DNA from: Dyadobacter sp. CECT 9275
Lineage (GTDB): Bacteria; Bacteroidota; Bacteroidia; Cytophagales; Spirosomataceae
DNA length: 64,000 nt
Assembly (NCBI RefSeq): GCF_907164905.1
Contig: NZ_CAJRAF010000001.1
Span: 124,001-188,000 of the forward strand
Direction of reading: 5' to 3'
Below, piece after piece: positions 44,515-53,215 of the stretch; the first letter of the stretch is position 1; the number at the start of each line of letters is the position of its first letter. The notes under the pieces are model-generated. The model searched no databases. It was not told the origin of the DNA and worked only from the letters and a program-made list of their open reading frames with translations. The position numbers were made by a program, and so were the translations under genes.

Positions 44515-44685
44515 ACCCACAGCAATCCCAAGATCGCAGATCGATCTAAGCGATTTTCCTCTTAGAGAAAAATTTTTTCTACGTGCTCTATGGCAACAGC
44601 TGTGGGTGCTTAGCGTCTGTTATCAGTTTTGTTAACGGGGTATAGTCCACCAAAAAAAGCCTCGACCTTTCTATTGGGACGCTAA
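44515..44685 (-). ncRNA. Candidate bridge RNA (seekRNA) of the IS110 element
   Basis: On the minus strand, starting in the last codons of the transposase gene, TTAGCGTC pairs with GACGCTAA (44685-44678 with 44617-44610), enclosing 60 bases. Two bases later, ACCCACAGC pairs with GCTGTGGGT (44607-44599 with 44523-44515), enclosing 75 bases that contain smaller hairpins. The two adjacent closed loops span 171 bases. Bridge RNAs of IS110-family recombinases have one target-binding and one donor-binding loop and are about this size; in the IS1111 group they are encoded after the transposase. Guide sequences were not assigned with confidence. Confidence 0.5.
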
Positions 44686-45894
44686 TATTTTCAACTTTCT
44701 CACCCGGTTTTCCAACCGTTGGATTTCAGCTTTCCTTCTTTCGATCAGGATTTCAGCTTTCAGGGTTGGTTCCTTGTAAGGTAGTTTATCCCGAAGGATA
44801 TGGTATGCAGCTGTTAGTATCTGATGGGCGATAGCCATTGCCGCCTTTTTCTTTCCTCGCCTCTGCGCCAGTTTGTGGTACTTGAATGACAAGAAAGTGT
44901 TCAGGGTATGGCTGGCAGCCCAGGAAGCTTCGATCAATGTGGTTTTCAAATAGGTATTTCCGTGGGTTATCCTTGCTGACCTTACTTTACCCGCACTCTC
45001 GTTATTTCTCGGGCAGACCCCGGCCCAGGAAGCCAGGTGTTTGTCAGAGAGAAACTGGGACATATCCAGACCGATTTCTGATACGATACCAATAGCTGAT
45101 TGCCTTGACACACCCGGGATGGTTTGTAGCAATGCGAGCTCGGCCTGCTTATCGGCCAGGCAAAGTTCTATCTGCTGGTCAAGCTGGCTGATGAGCTCGT
45201 CTAAGGCATGCATCGTCTGGATAATCAAGCTCAACATAAAACGGTGGCGTTCACAGAAGCGGCCGTAAAGTGCTTGCTGCAAAGCTTGCTTTTTGTTCAC
45301 CAGCGAACCTTTGGCCTGGTTTGATAACACAACAGGATCGGTAACACCGGCCAATAACAAATCTATAATCCCCTGCCCGGTTTTGGAAAACACATCGCTG
45401 ACCACGCTGCCGAGCTTAATGTTGGCATCCTCTAAGATATTTTGTAAGCGATTCTTTTCCCTGCTGCGCTCATTGACCAGCTTTTTACGGTGTCGCAGCA
45501 ATGTTCTTAGCTCTCGCACCCAGCTTTCGGGGACAAAACTATGCCGGAGAAGACCACTCAAAAGTAGTTTAGCGATCCATTCAGAATCCTTTTTATCGGT
45601 TTTATGGCCGGGAACATTCTTGATATGACGGGCATTAACCAAAATAATCTCAAAGCTGCCTTCCAAAACATAATATACAGGCCGCCAGTAAACGCCGGTA
45701 CTCTCCATAGCAATATGGGTAATCTGGTGGTCCTCAAGCCATTGCAACAACTCTTCCAGATCTTTGGTGAACGTGGCGAAGGTCCGGGTTTCTTCCTTGA
45801 TTCCAGTTCCTTTGATCGAAGCAACTACTGTATCTTTGTGTACGTCCAGGCCACAACCTCGGGCTATGAGCTGGGGGAATTCTACTACTGCCAT
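44671..45894 (-). CDS. IS110 family transposase (DEDD recombinase)
   Basis: 407 residues, full length. The N-terminal RuvC-like DEDD domain shows Asp in 'GCGLDVHKDTVVASI' near 17, Glu in 'HIAMESTGVYWRPVYYVL' near 64, and Asp pair in 'HKTDKKDSEWIAKLLL' near 100. A helical middle region follows, and the C-terminal Tnp domain has 'LLQTIPGVSRQSAIGIVSEIG' near 260 and 'WAGVCPRNNESAGKVRSARITHGN' near 297, with the catalytic Ser region. Related enzymes use a bridge RNA to pair target and donor DNA. Intact and probably functional. A hairpin covers the bases just before the ATG. Confidence 0.95.
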   Translation of the reverse strand: MAVVEFPQLIARGCGLDVHKDTVVASIKGTGIKEETRTFATFTKDLEELLQWLEDHQITHIAMESTGVYWRPVYYVLEGSFEIILVNARHIKNVPGHKTDKKDSEWIAKLLLSGLLRHSFVPESWVRELRTLLRHRKKLVNERSREKNRLQNILEDANIKLGSVVSDVFSKTGQGIIDLLLAGVTDPVVLSNQAKGSLVNKKQALQQALYGRFCERHRFMLSLIIQTMHALDELISQLDQQIELCLADKQAELALLQTIPGVSRQSAIGIVSEIGLDMSQFLSDKHLASWAGVCPRNNESAGKVRSARITHGNTYLKTTLIEASWAASHTLNTFLSFKYHKLAQRRGKKKAAMAIAHQILTAAYHILRDKLPYKEPTLKAEILIERRKAEIQRLENRVRKLKILASQ

Positions 45895-45927
45895 GTCGTT
45901 TGATAGGTTGGTCTCTATTTAAACGAC
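45895..45927 (-). promoter_or_regulatory. Hairpin abutting the transposase start codon
   Basis: GTCGTTT (45895-45901) pairs with AAACGAC (45921-45927), extended by ATAG/CTAT, around a short loop. It ends exactly at the base before the ATG on the minus strand and would hide the translation start in the RNA. A role in limiting transposase synthesis is an inference. Confidence 0.45.
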
Positions 45928-46147
45928 TTTCATGCGCGTGGGTGAATTCCCCAATTCATAATTGTTTTGTTTTGTTATATACCGAAGTTCAGACTTATTA
46001 AGTTAAGAGTAATATATTTACGAACTTTTACCTTCTTCTGTCATTTCATCGTTTATGGTTAAAGTATGCTTTAAACAGTTTTTGGTATAATTTTAAATGG
46101 TGGAATCTTGTATCACTTTTTAATTGCAGGGAAGAAAAAGATCGCAA

Positions 46148-46990
46148 ATGAAGAACCGTTTATTCATACTGATACTTCTGCTGATTTTTGTCAGGCAGAT
46201 AACATTGGCCCAGGGGCGTAACAAATTCGGAAACAGATATGTACCCCCTTTTGGGGTACTCAGTCTGACGGGCGGCATTGGGGTTGCCTATTATATGGGT
46301 GACCTGCGCGATGATATCGACATGGCGCACCTGGGGCTGGGGCCTTCCATTTCTTTGGGGGCACTTTACCGGCTGACCGAGAATGTGAGCGCACGTGGAG
46401 AACTCCGTTTTTATCAGGTTTCTGCCAATCAGAAATATTCCCGTAATGCGCAAAATAACCTGTCATTTCGTACCCGCAATCCGGACCTGACCCTAGGTTT
46501 ACAGGCAGACCTTTTTTCATTTAACCGTAAAGCTCCGGTCAATCCTTACCTTTTTGCAGGAGTGGGGGTTACTTATTTGAACCCTAAAGCAAAGCTCGAC
46601 GGAGAATGGTACAGTCTGGCGCCTTTGACGACCGAAGCGGTTAAGTACAGCCGGTTACCCTTGGTTTTTACGGGAGGTCTGGGGGTTTCCATACAGGCTG
46701 CGGAACGGCTTAGTGTGGGCCTGGAATTGTGTAATAATTTTCTAAGGTCCGATTACCTGGACGATGTAAGTACCTTTTATCCCAATCCTGACCAACTGCC
46801 GAGTGATCTTTCACGCCGTCTCTCGGACCGCTCGCCCGAGCTGGGATTACCCGCCAGGCAGGTAGGTGGGCAGCGTGGAGGTCCCGAAGTAAAGGATAGT
46901 TATCTGTTTTTCCAGCTTAGGGCCAATTATCTTATAGGTAACAGAATGCAGGCCATTGCCCGGAAAAAGGTACGCTGCCCGAAATTTTAA
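46148..46990 (+). CDS. PorG-like outer-membrane beta-barrel protein (DUF6089-like)
   Basis: About 280 residues from the ATG at 46148 (MKNRLFILILLLIFVRQITLAQ is the signal peptide). An eight-strand-like barrel follows: 'LTGGIGVAYYMGDLRDDIDMAHLGLGPSISLGALYRL', 'ARGELRFYQVSANQKY' and 'NNLSFRTRNPDLTLGLQADLF' correspond to the DUF6089 family, which includes PorG of the type IX system. The loop near 220-250 is rich in Pro, Ser and Arg. A type IX role is possible but not shown. No partner gene: the IS lies upstream and the thioesterase gene begins 48 bases downstream. Confidence 0.7.
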   Translation: MKNRLFILILLLIFVRQITLAQGRNKFGNRYVPPFGVLSLTGGIGVAYYMGDLRDDIDMAHLGLGPSISLGALYRLTENVSARGELRFYQVSANQKYSRNAQNNLSFRTRNPDLTLGLQADLFSFNRKAPVNPYLFAGVGVTYLNPKAKLDGEWYSLAPLTTEAVKYSRLPLVFTGGLGVSIQAAERLSVGLELCNNFLRSDYLDDVSTFYPNPDQLPSDLSRRLSDRSPELGLPARQVGGQRGGPEVKDSYLFFQLRANYLIGNRMQAIARKKVRCPKF

Positions 46991-47038
46991 AATGCCCTAG
47001 GTTTAAACGTTTTCTGATCCTGCCGGATTAATATTTTT

Positions 47039-47554
47039 ATGCTAAAGCCGAAAAAACCCATTCAGTCGGAAGTGACGATGACTGAAATGGTATTACCGAA
47101 CGATACCAATACGCTTAACAATCTGATGGGCGGGCGCTTGCTTCACTGGATGGATATTTGTGCCGCCATTGCTGCCCAGAAACATTCCAACCGGATTGTA
47201 GTGACAGCCTCGGTTGACAACGTGTCGTTTGCGGAGCCCATCAGGCTCGGGAATATCGTAACCATGCATGCCAAGGTTACCCGCGCATTTAACTCTTCCA
47301 TGGAGGTGCATCTTAAGGTTTGGGCAGAGGATATTCCCGCCGGGCAGCGGGTGAGTACTAACAGTGCTTTTTACACCTTTGTTGCCGTAGATCAGAACGG
47401 AAGGCCGATAGAAGTACCGGTACTGGAGCCTGAAACAGAGGAAGAACATGAACTTTTTGAAAGTGCCATGCGGCGCAGGCAGCTCAGGCTGGTACTTGCC
47501 GGGCGAATGAAACCTTCCGAGGCCGTTGAATTGAAAGCCCTGTTTCAGGCATAA
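47039..47554 (+). CDS. Acyl-CoA thioesterase, hotdog fold
   Basis: 171 residues. 'TLNNLMGGRLLHWMDICAAIAAQKHS' near residue 22 is the hotdog helix with the catalytic Asp; 'VVTASVDNVSFAEPIRLGNIVTMHAKVTRAFNSSMEVHLKVWAED' follows, as in the YciA/ACOT family. It hydrolyses acyl-CoA in the cytoplasm; substrate range unknown. Its C-terminus has a 30-residue charged extension. Confidence 0.9.
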   Translation: MLKPKKPIQSEVTMTEMVLPNDTNTLNNLMGGRLLHWMDICAAIAAQKHSNRIVVTASVDNVSFAEPIRLGNIVTMHAKVTRAFNSSMEVHLKVWAEDIPAGQRVSTNSAFYTFVAVDQNGRPIEVPVLEPETEEEHELFESAMRRRQLRLVLAGRMKPSEAVELKALFQA

Positions 47555-47584
47555 TTAAATCGCAGGCATGCCATAATTTTTTGG

Positions 47585-47592
47585 TAATTTTG
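47585..47592 (+). promoter_or_regulatory. −7 promoter element before ridA
   Basis: TAATTTTG matches TAnnTTTG 82 bases before the ridA start. No clear TTG lies at the −33 position. Confidence 0.35.
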
Positions 47593-47673
47593 CAGCCATA
47601 AATTACTGACGGAGCTGGAATGCCGGTTTTTAAAAAGCAGTTCGGCCCTGCCTCCCGTATTAAATTCAATTTT

Positions 47674-48042
47674 ATGGCAAAAGAAATTATTTTTTCAGAT
47701 AAAGCGCCTGCGCCTATCGGTCCGTATAGCCAGGCGGTTAAAATCAAAGGCACACTTTATGTGTCAGGTCAGATAGCTGCCGAAATCGCCAAGTCTGGTG
47801 ATATCAAAACCGAAGCCGGTGTTGTGATGCAGAATATCGGGCACATCCTCGGCGCAGCAGGCCTATCCTTTTCTCATGTGGTGAAATCTTCCATCTTTCT
47901 TAAAAATATAGAGGACTTTGCAGCTGTAAACGAGATTTATGGAAGTTACTTCAAGAATGAACCGCCTGCCCGGGAAACGGTTCAGGTGGCGCGCCTTCCC
48001 AAGGATGTCAATGTAGAGATATCCGTCATTGCAGTAGAATAA
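47674..48042 (+). CDS. RidA family enamine/imine deaminase
   Basis: The frame is open from 47620; the ATG at 47674 (MAKEIIFSDKAPAPIGPYSQAV) is the usual family start, giving 122 residues. 'GPYSQAVKIKGTLYVSGQI' and the C-terminal 'ARETVQVARLPKDVNVEISVIAV' carry the conserved Arg and Glu. It removes reactive 2-aminoacrylate and similar imines formed by PLP enzymes. Trimeric cytosolic protein. Confidence 0.92.
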   Translation: MAKEIIFSDKAPAPIGPYSQAVKIKGTLYVSGQIAAEIAKSGDIKTEAGVVMQNIGHILGAAGLSFSHVVKSSIFLKNIEDFAAVNEIYGSYFKNEPPARETVQVARLPKDVNVEISVIAVE

Positions 48043-48164
48043 TCTTGATATAAATGCCGGGATGATGTGCGGAGCAATCTGTGTACATCGTTTTCCCGAT
48101 TTTTATAAAAACAAACCAGCTCCTGTGAGCGTGTGGTTTGAATCAATAAACAGAAGTTTAAGAA

Positions 48165-49715
48165 ATGAGTAATCAAGCAGTAAGGGTGCGTTTCGCACCA
48201 AGTCCTACCGGCCCGCTGCATGCGGGAGGTGTGCGGACAGCATTATATAATTATCTGTTTGCCAGGCAGACGGGCGGTCAGATGCTTCTCCGGATTGAAG
48301 ATACCGATCAGACCAGGTATGTTCCGGGAGCAGAGGCTTATATCCTTGAAGCATTGCAATGGCTGGGAATTGAAATTGATGAAGGGCCGGAAACCGGTGG
48401 CCCTCATGCGCCATACCGCCAGTCGGAAAGGAAAGAAATGTACCGTGCCTATGCTGAAAGGCTTGTACAGGAAGGAAAGGCGTATTATGCTTTTGATACC
48501 GCCGAGGAGCTTGATGCCATGCGTAAACGGCTGGAAGCAGCTAAAGTAGCAGCCGTGCAGTATAATGCCATTACACGGATGGAGATGACGAATTCCATCA
48601 CGCTTCCGGCAGAAGAAACACAGGCCCGCCTTGCCAGCGGGGAGCCTTATGTGATCAGGATGAAAATTATGCCCAAGGAGGACATACGGTTCAACGATCT
48701 CATCAGGGGTTGGGTGGTGGTACATTCCAGTCAGATTGACGATAAGGTATTGCTCAAATCCGACGGTATGCCAACCTACCACCTGGCTAATATCGTGGAT
48801 GACCATCTGATGGGAATCACCCATGTGATCCGTGGAGAGGAATGGCTTCCTTCTGCTCCGTTACATGTGTTGCTGTACCGGTATTTCGGGTGGGAAAGCA
48901 CAATGCCCCAGTTTGCCCATTTACCGCTTTTACTAAAACCGGACGGGAACGGTAAGCTATCCAAAAGGGATGCTGATTTGGGTGGTTTCCCCATTTTTCC
49001 GCTGGAATGGACCGATCCTGTAACAGGCGACAAGGCCAGAGGTTTTCGTGAAGAAGGATATATGCCCGAGGCAACCGCTAATTTCCTGGCCCTGCTCGGA
49101 TGGAACGCTGGTACGGAGCAGGAGGTTTTCAGTATGGACGAAATGATCAAAGCTTTCAGTTTTGACAGAGTACATAAAGCGGGCGCGCGTTTTGATATCA
49201 ACAAAGCCAACTGGTTCAACCAGCAGTATCTGAAACACCGCTCCGAAGAATCCATCAGGGAGGAAGTACTTCCGCTTTTGGCTTCTAACGGATTGCAGGT
49301 GACCAGCGGACAAGCCGGGCAGATTGTCCATCTGCTGAAAGACAGAGTTCATTTTGTAAAGGAAATTGTGGAGGAGTCACGCTTTTTGTTTGCAGCACCG
49401 GAGGAATATGATCAGGATGTGGTAGTCAAAAAATGGAACGAGGAGTCGGTAAGTGCGATCACTGGTTTCAAGGAAGCATTGGAAAAATATGAAGGAGATT
49501 TCGTTGCAGATCAGATCAAGACGATCCTTTCGGGAACAATGGAAGCGCTGGGTATTAAAATGGGGAAAGTAATGCAGGCATTACGCCTGGCCGTAACGGG
49601 TGCCGGAGCAGGACCAGACCTTATGATTATTATGGAAATACTTGGGAAAGCCGAAGTGGTCAACCGGCTTCAGATAGCCCTTGACCGTTTACCTGCTCAG
49701 ATTCGCCTGGCATAA
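48165..49715 (+). CDS. gltX: Glutamyl-tRNA synthetase
   Basis: 516 residues. Class I synthetase: HIGH-type motif in 'RFAPSPTGPLHAGGVRTALYNYLFA' near 10-34 and KMSKS-type motif 'GKLSKRD' near 266. The C-terminal anticodon-binding domain is helical. It charges tRNA-Glu. A 120-base gap with no clear promoter follows ridA. Confidence 0.97.
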   Translation: MSNQAVRVRFAPSPTGPLHAGGVRTALYNYLFARQTGGQMLLRIEDTDQTRYVPGAEAYILEALQWLGIEIDEGPETGGPHAPYRQSERKEMYRAYAERLVQEGKAYYAFDTAEELDAMRKRLEAAKVAAVQYNAITRMEMTNSITLPAEETQARLASGEPYVIRMKIMPKEDIRFNDLIRGWVVVHSSQIDDKVLLKSDGMPTYHLANIVDDHLMGITHVIRGEEWLPSAPLHVLLYRYFGWESTMPQFAHLPLLLKPDGNGKLSKRDADLGGFPIFPLEWTDPVTGDKARGFREEGYMPEATANFLALLGWNAGTEQEVFSMDEMIKAFSFDRVHKAGARFDINKANWFNQQYLKHRSEESIREEVLPLLASNGLQVTSGQAGQIVHLLKDRVHFVKEIVEESRFLFAAPEEYDQDVVVKKWNEESVSAITGFKEALEKYEGDFVADQIKTILSGTMEALGIKMGKVMQALRLAVTGAGAGPDLMIIMEILGKAEVVNRLQIALDRLPAQIRLA

Positions 49716-49833
49716 TTGTATTATAACCGTTGGATCATTTTGTGTTGAAAACAGATTCATGCTTTTATACTTTCGTAAACAATAATTTTTATTTGTTCAG
49801 CAAAAATCCGATCGCTGACAGCTTTTAAAACCT

Positions 49834-50085
49834 ATGGCTAAGAAGAAACAAACCGATACTTCGAAACCTGCTGCCGAAAAGCCGCGCGTTCATAAAGACC
49901 TGGATGGTTTTGACATCAAGATCAATTCTTTTGGCGAAATCACGACAAGCTTTGATATGGATCGTATCAATGAGTTCCTGAATAAAAATGTGGATGATAA
50001 AAAGCTGCGGGACAGGGAAGATATTCCGGGAAGAAAAACGCGGAAGTCCAAAAAGAAGACGATCAGTGAGGAGGAAGAGGAGTAG
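49834..50085 (+). CDS. Small conserved charged protein, unknown
   Basis: 83 residues with no signal peptide or membrane segment. Lys-rich ends flank a short folded-looking core ('FDIKINSFGEITTSFDMDRINEFLNKNVDDKKLRD') at 25-60; the C-terminus is a run of Lys and Glu. I recognise no named family. It follows gltX by 118 bases and precedes the AIM24-like gene by 96, all on the plus strand. Confidence 0.65.
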   Translation: MAKKKQTDTSKPAAEKPRVHKDLDGFDIKINSFGEITTSFDMDRINEFLNKNVDDKKLRDREDIPGRKTRKSKKKTISEEEEE

Positions 50086-50181
50086 GAAAGCCAGGTAGGG
50101 GCAATCCGCCGGAAGAACAGGGTGATAAATTGTTGGCAGGAAATGGAAAAACATATTCACGAACTTTAAGCTGTATAAAAC

Positions 50182-50961
50182 ATGAATTCGCACGAGATTG
50201 ATTACAAAATTATAGGAGACGATATCCAGGTGGCTGAAATTGAACTGGATCCCAATGAAACCGTCATTGCCGAAGCAGGAGCAATGCTGTTTATGGAAGA
50301 CGGCATTCAGTTTGAAACAAAAATGGGAGATGGTTCGGAGGCCAACCAAAGTATCATGGGTAAGATATTCCAGGCAGGTACCCGCATTCTTACCGGCGAG
50401 TCTTTGTTCATGACGCACTTCACCAACCGTGGTGTGGGGAAGAAAAAAGTGGCTTTTTCGGCGCCTTACCCTGGTACCATCATGCCGATAGACCTTTCCA
50501 AAATTTATGGTAATGAACTGATCGTGCAGAAAGATGGCTTCCTTTGCGCCGCTATGGGAACCAGTATGAAAATACATTTTAACCAGCGTTTCGGGTCGGG
50601 CTTATTCGGAGGAGAGGGTTTTATATTACAAAAGCTGAAGGGCGACGGGATGATTTTTGTACATGCCGGAGGAGTAGTAATGGAAAAGCATCTGAATAAT
50701 GAAACCCTCCGGATAGATACCGGCTGCGTGGTGGCTTTTGAGCAGTCGCTGAGTTTTGATATACAGCGTTCAGGAGGACTTAAATCGATGGTTTTTGGCG
50801 GGGAAGGTATGTTCCTGGCAACATTGCGTGGTACCGGGCGCTGCTGGATACAGTCCATGCCGATCTCCAAACTGATTCAACGGCTGGCCGTGGGCGGGCC
50901 CAATTCCGGCAAAGAGAGTGGTTCGGTAATCGGCGGACTGGGTCGTTTGTTTGAGGATTAA
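50182..50961 (+). CDS. TIGR00266/AIM24 family protein
   Basis: 259 residues, all-beta. '[30 protein letters not shown]' near residue 18 and '[29 protein letters not shown]' near 135 are the repeated motifs of the AIM24 fold, a pseudo-trimeric beta-prism. Bacterial members are of unknown function; the yeast member is mitochondrial. No signal peptide. A good bidirectional terminator follows. Confidence 0.9.
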   Translation: MNSHEIDYKIIGDDIQVAEIELDPNETVIAEAGAMLFMEDGIQFETKMGDGSEANQSIMGKIFQAGTRILTGESLFMTHFTNRGVGKKKVAFSAPYPGTIMPIDLSKIYGNELIVQKDGFLCAAMGTSMKIHFNQRFGSGLFGGEGFILQKLKGDGMIFVHAGGVVMEKHLNNETLRIDTGCVVAFEQSLSFDIQRSGGLKSMVFGGEGMFLATLRGTGRCWIQSMPISKLIQRLAVGGPNSGKESGSVIGGLGRLFED

Positions 50962-50983
50962 GCCTTGATCATATCAAATATCT

Positions 50984-51015
50984 AAAAAGGTATGGGAGCA
51001 ATTCCGTACCTTTTT
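50984..51015. terminator. Bidirectional terminator between convergent genes
   Basis: AAAAAGGTA (50984-50992) and TACCTTTTT (51007-51015) form a 9-bp stem with GGA/TCC pairing inside. It serves the AIM24-like gene on the plus strand and the SASA esterase on the minus strand. Confidence 0.85.
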
Positions 51016-51022
51016 TGGTGAT

Positions 51023-53071
51023 TCACCTGATCACTATCAGCTGTGTATAAGATCCCTGTTCCGAAATTATTTTTAAAATATAGGTGCCCGCAGATAAGGC
51101 ATTAACCGGGCGGATGGAGGTAAGCCCGATCACATCATCTTTGGAAGTCCGGATAGGATACTGATGTCCAAGGTTATCATAGAGGGAAAAATGCATGTCG
51201 CCTTCAATATCTGATCTGACATAAAAGTGTTGCCCGCTTACAGGGTTCGGGAATGCCCTGAGAGGCTGAGGTTCACCGTTCAGAAACATGGCAATTACCG
51301 GCGAATAGCTTTTCAGTCCATCGGGACTACGATACTCAATACGATAGTATATGCCTTTGTCGCCCCTGATGGGATCTGTGATGGTATATAGGTTAGACTG
51401 GTTTACCGTTTTTACAAAACGCCCCCCGGGCAAATCCGAGAAAACCTGCCGGTCGGTACTTCTTTGAACCACCATGTCGGCAATATCATTGTTAACTGCC
51501 ATAAGCCAGGAAATCCTCACCTCTGAATCCTCCATGTCGGTCCGCAGGGAATGGATGAAGTTGGTTTGTTTTAAGGTATGATCAATCCGGAAAATATCGG
51601 TTACGCTGCCCGGAAGAATGGGGTGGCTTCCTGTAATCCTTATTTTATATTCACCGTTGGGCAGGTTGGCGGGGAGGGTGATATTGGCAAGCCCATTTTT
51701 CCCTGTGCCGACTGTGTCAATAAACTTTCCGCGCGCATCCAGTAATTCGGCATGCACGGCCAGGATATTCGGAATGGGTTCCGTCCTGTAGGGCAGGGTA
51801 AAAGACGCACCCGGGAATGTCCTGGAGGGTAACACGCCGGTATGGATAAAAACCGATGGAAGATAGGGCTTCACTGTTTTGAACAAAGAGTCGGACAGAT
51901 TCCTGTTCCAGGAACGGGCGGCCAGGGTCAGGCCCTGCACCCCGCCAGACACGTTCTCAAAATGTGCGTTGATCGTCCTGGGTATTTGCACAGTATCCAG
52001 GTTGGGGCCTTGGAAGGTATTGAAATCTTTGAGAGAAGCAAGCCTGCGCTGCGCATTTACAATGGCCGGTACAGGCCTCGGAATGGACAAGCCGGCTGAG
52101 TTTTCGGCGATGATCCAGGGGATTTTTACCCCGAAATCTGTCCGGCTTTTATCAATCAGATATTTAATACTTGAAAAGTAATCCTCTTCCTTCACTTCAA
52201 GCTGCGCGTCATTTTCTCCATGTGACCACAATACTGCCCTGATTCCCAGCGTAGCATGGAAGTATCTTAATGTATTTTTGATATTGCTGTAAGGCTGGCG
52301 GTTTGGCCAGGTTTTACCTACATAGATATTAAAACCATCTTTTCCGGAAGCTGCGTCCTTATAGTTGGCGGCATTTGCAGCTGCCCAGGCAGCATTCATA
52401 AAAAGAACCGGTACCCGAAACCTGTCAGCAAGCATGTCGCCAAGTTCTCCCCAGTACCAGGAGGTTTCGCCGGTAGGATACAGCAGGCTTTTGGCTTTGA
52501 TGGGTTCAAATTCCATGGAGCGCATCGGGAGGTCCTGTGCTACGGTTATGTTTTCGTTGTTGAGGTATTTGTTGGTATCGTTGAGAGAAACCACCCTGTC
52601 CGACGCGTCCCTGGCTCCCAGATTCTGCATGCCCATTGCATTGGAATTGCCAGCTACAAGAAAGACCTCGCCCACTCCGAACCTTGGAACAAGCGCTATA
52701 TCCGTCTCGTGATTTAACCTCGTACCTGTTACTTCCAGCCGGTAGCTTCCTGCCTTTAATCGGGTGGTGAATGAGAAAAAGCCTTGGGTAATGTGAGCCG
52801 CCGGTATGGCGTAATGTATATCCGTACCGCCGGTTTCCGGAGTAATGGTAGCGGTCAGAGTACTGTAGGGATAAAAGCAATATCCGGTAACGGCAATACT
52901 GGCCGAGTCTTGAAGATCCCGCTGCATGACTTGATTGTTAACGGGGTTGGTAATCAGTAACTGTGCCGAACAGCAGCCGGTGATCAGACAGAAAAGTAGT
53001 GTAATCCTGCCGGAAGTGTTAAGAAAAGTGCGTGAGAAAAACTGGACAAACTGAAGTTGTGATGATAGCAT
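51023..53071 (-). CDS. SASA-type esterase with T9SS sorting domain
   Basis: 682 residues. Hydrophobic signal at about 20-36 ending CCSA. The SGNH-type esterase (sialate O-acetylesterase-like) domain spans about 130-390: 'FLVAGNSNAMGMQNLG' near 143 corresponds to the family's GQSNM nucleophile block, and 'LWSHGENDAQLEV' near 283 to the GExD block. Residues 400-600 hold Ig/fibronectin-like domains. The C-terminus from about 605 ('LRAFPNPVSGQHFYVRSDI') is a type A sorting domain, so it should be secreted by the type IX system seen at 23-28 kb. It probably removes O-acetyl groups from glycans. Substrate unknown. Confidence 0.85.
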   Translation of the reverse strand: MLSSQLQFVQFFSRTFLNTSGRITLLFCLITGCCSAQLLITNPVNNQVMQRDLQDSASIAVTGYCFYPYSTLTATITPETGGTDIHYAIPAAHITQGFFSFTTRLKAGSYRLEVTGTRLNHETDIALVPRFGVGEVFLVAGNSNAMGMQNLGARDASDRVVSLNDTNKYLNNENITVAQDLPMRSMEFEPIKAKSLLYPTGETSWYWGELGDMLADRFRVPVLFMNAAWAAANAANYKDAASGKDGFNIYVGKTWPNRQPYSNIKNTLRYFHATLGIRAVLWSHGENDAQLEVKEEDYFSSIKYLIDKSRTDFGVKIPWIIAENSAGLSIPRPVPAIVNAQRRLASLKDFNTFQGPNLDTVQIPRTINAHFENVSGGVQGLTLAARSWNRNLSDSLFKTVKPYLPSVFIHTGVLPSRTFPGASFTLPYRTEPIPNILAVHAELLDARGKFIDTVGTGKNGLANITLPANLPNGEYKIRITGSHPILPGSVTDIFRIDHTLKQTNFIHSLRTDMEDSEVRISWLMAVNNDIADMVVQRSTDRQVFSDLPGGRFVKTVNQSNLYTITDPIRGDKGIYYRIEYRSPDGLKSYSPVIAMFLNGEPQPLRAFPNPVSGQHFYVRSDIEGDMHFSLYDNLGHQYPIRTSKDDVIGLTSIRPVNALSAGTYILKIISEQGSYTQLIVIR

Positions 53072-53157
53072 CCGGCCATATTTAGTATAGAACGGAAGTG
53101 AAAGTTAAGATAATATAATCCCAATTCCTATTTTGGAAGTTGTCGGATTCCTAAAAT

Positions 53158-53200
53158 AAAAAACCCTGCGAAATCAGGCGAAGATTCCACAGGTTTTTTT
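53158..53200 (-). terminator. Terminator of the Gfo/Idh/MocA gene
   Basis: On the minus strand AAACC-TG pairs with CAGG-GTTT (one base unpaired), with inner pairing GGAATC/GATTTC, followed by T6. It lies 16 bases after the stop and separates the oxidoreductase from the SASA gene. Confidence 0.7.
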
Positions 53201-53215
53201 TATTTCGGAATAGTT

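Larger units (their letters stand above)
44504..45958 (-). mobile_element. IS110-family insertion sequence (IS1111-like layout)
   Basis: The element consists of one transposase gene flanked by non-coding ends. Degenerate inverted repeats are seen: 44504-44523 (TGAAcccGAATACCCACaGC) and 45934-45958, whose complement shares TGAA, GAAT, ACCCAC and GC in the same order, with length differences between the blocks. Subterminal repeats and a longer non-coding 3' end are features of the IS1111 group. Exact ends are not determined, because this family makes no terminal inverted repeats or target duplications that could be read directly. It lies between intact genes and breaks nothing. Confidence 0.65.

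Noticed and set aside
44504..45958. CRISPR or toxin-antitoxin locus near the IS element
   Set aside because: No regularly spaced direct repeats and no small toxin/antitoxin pair are present; the only gene is the IS110 transposase.
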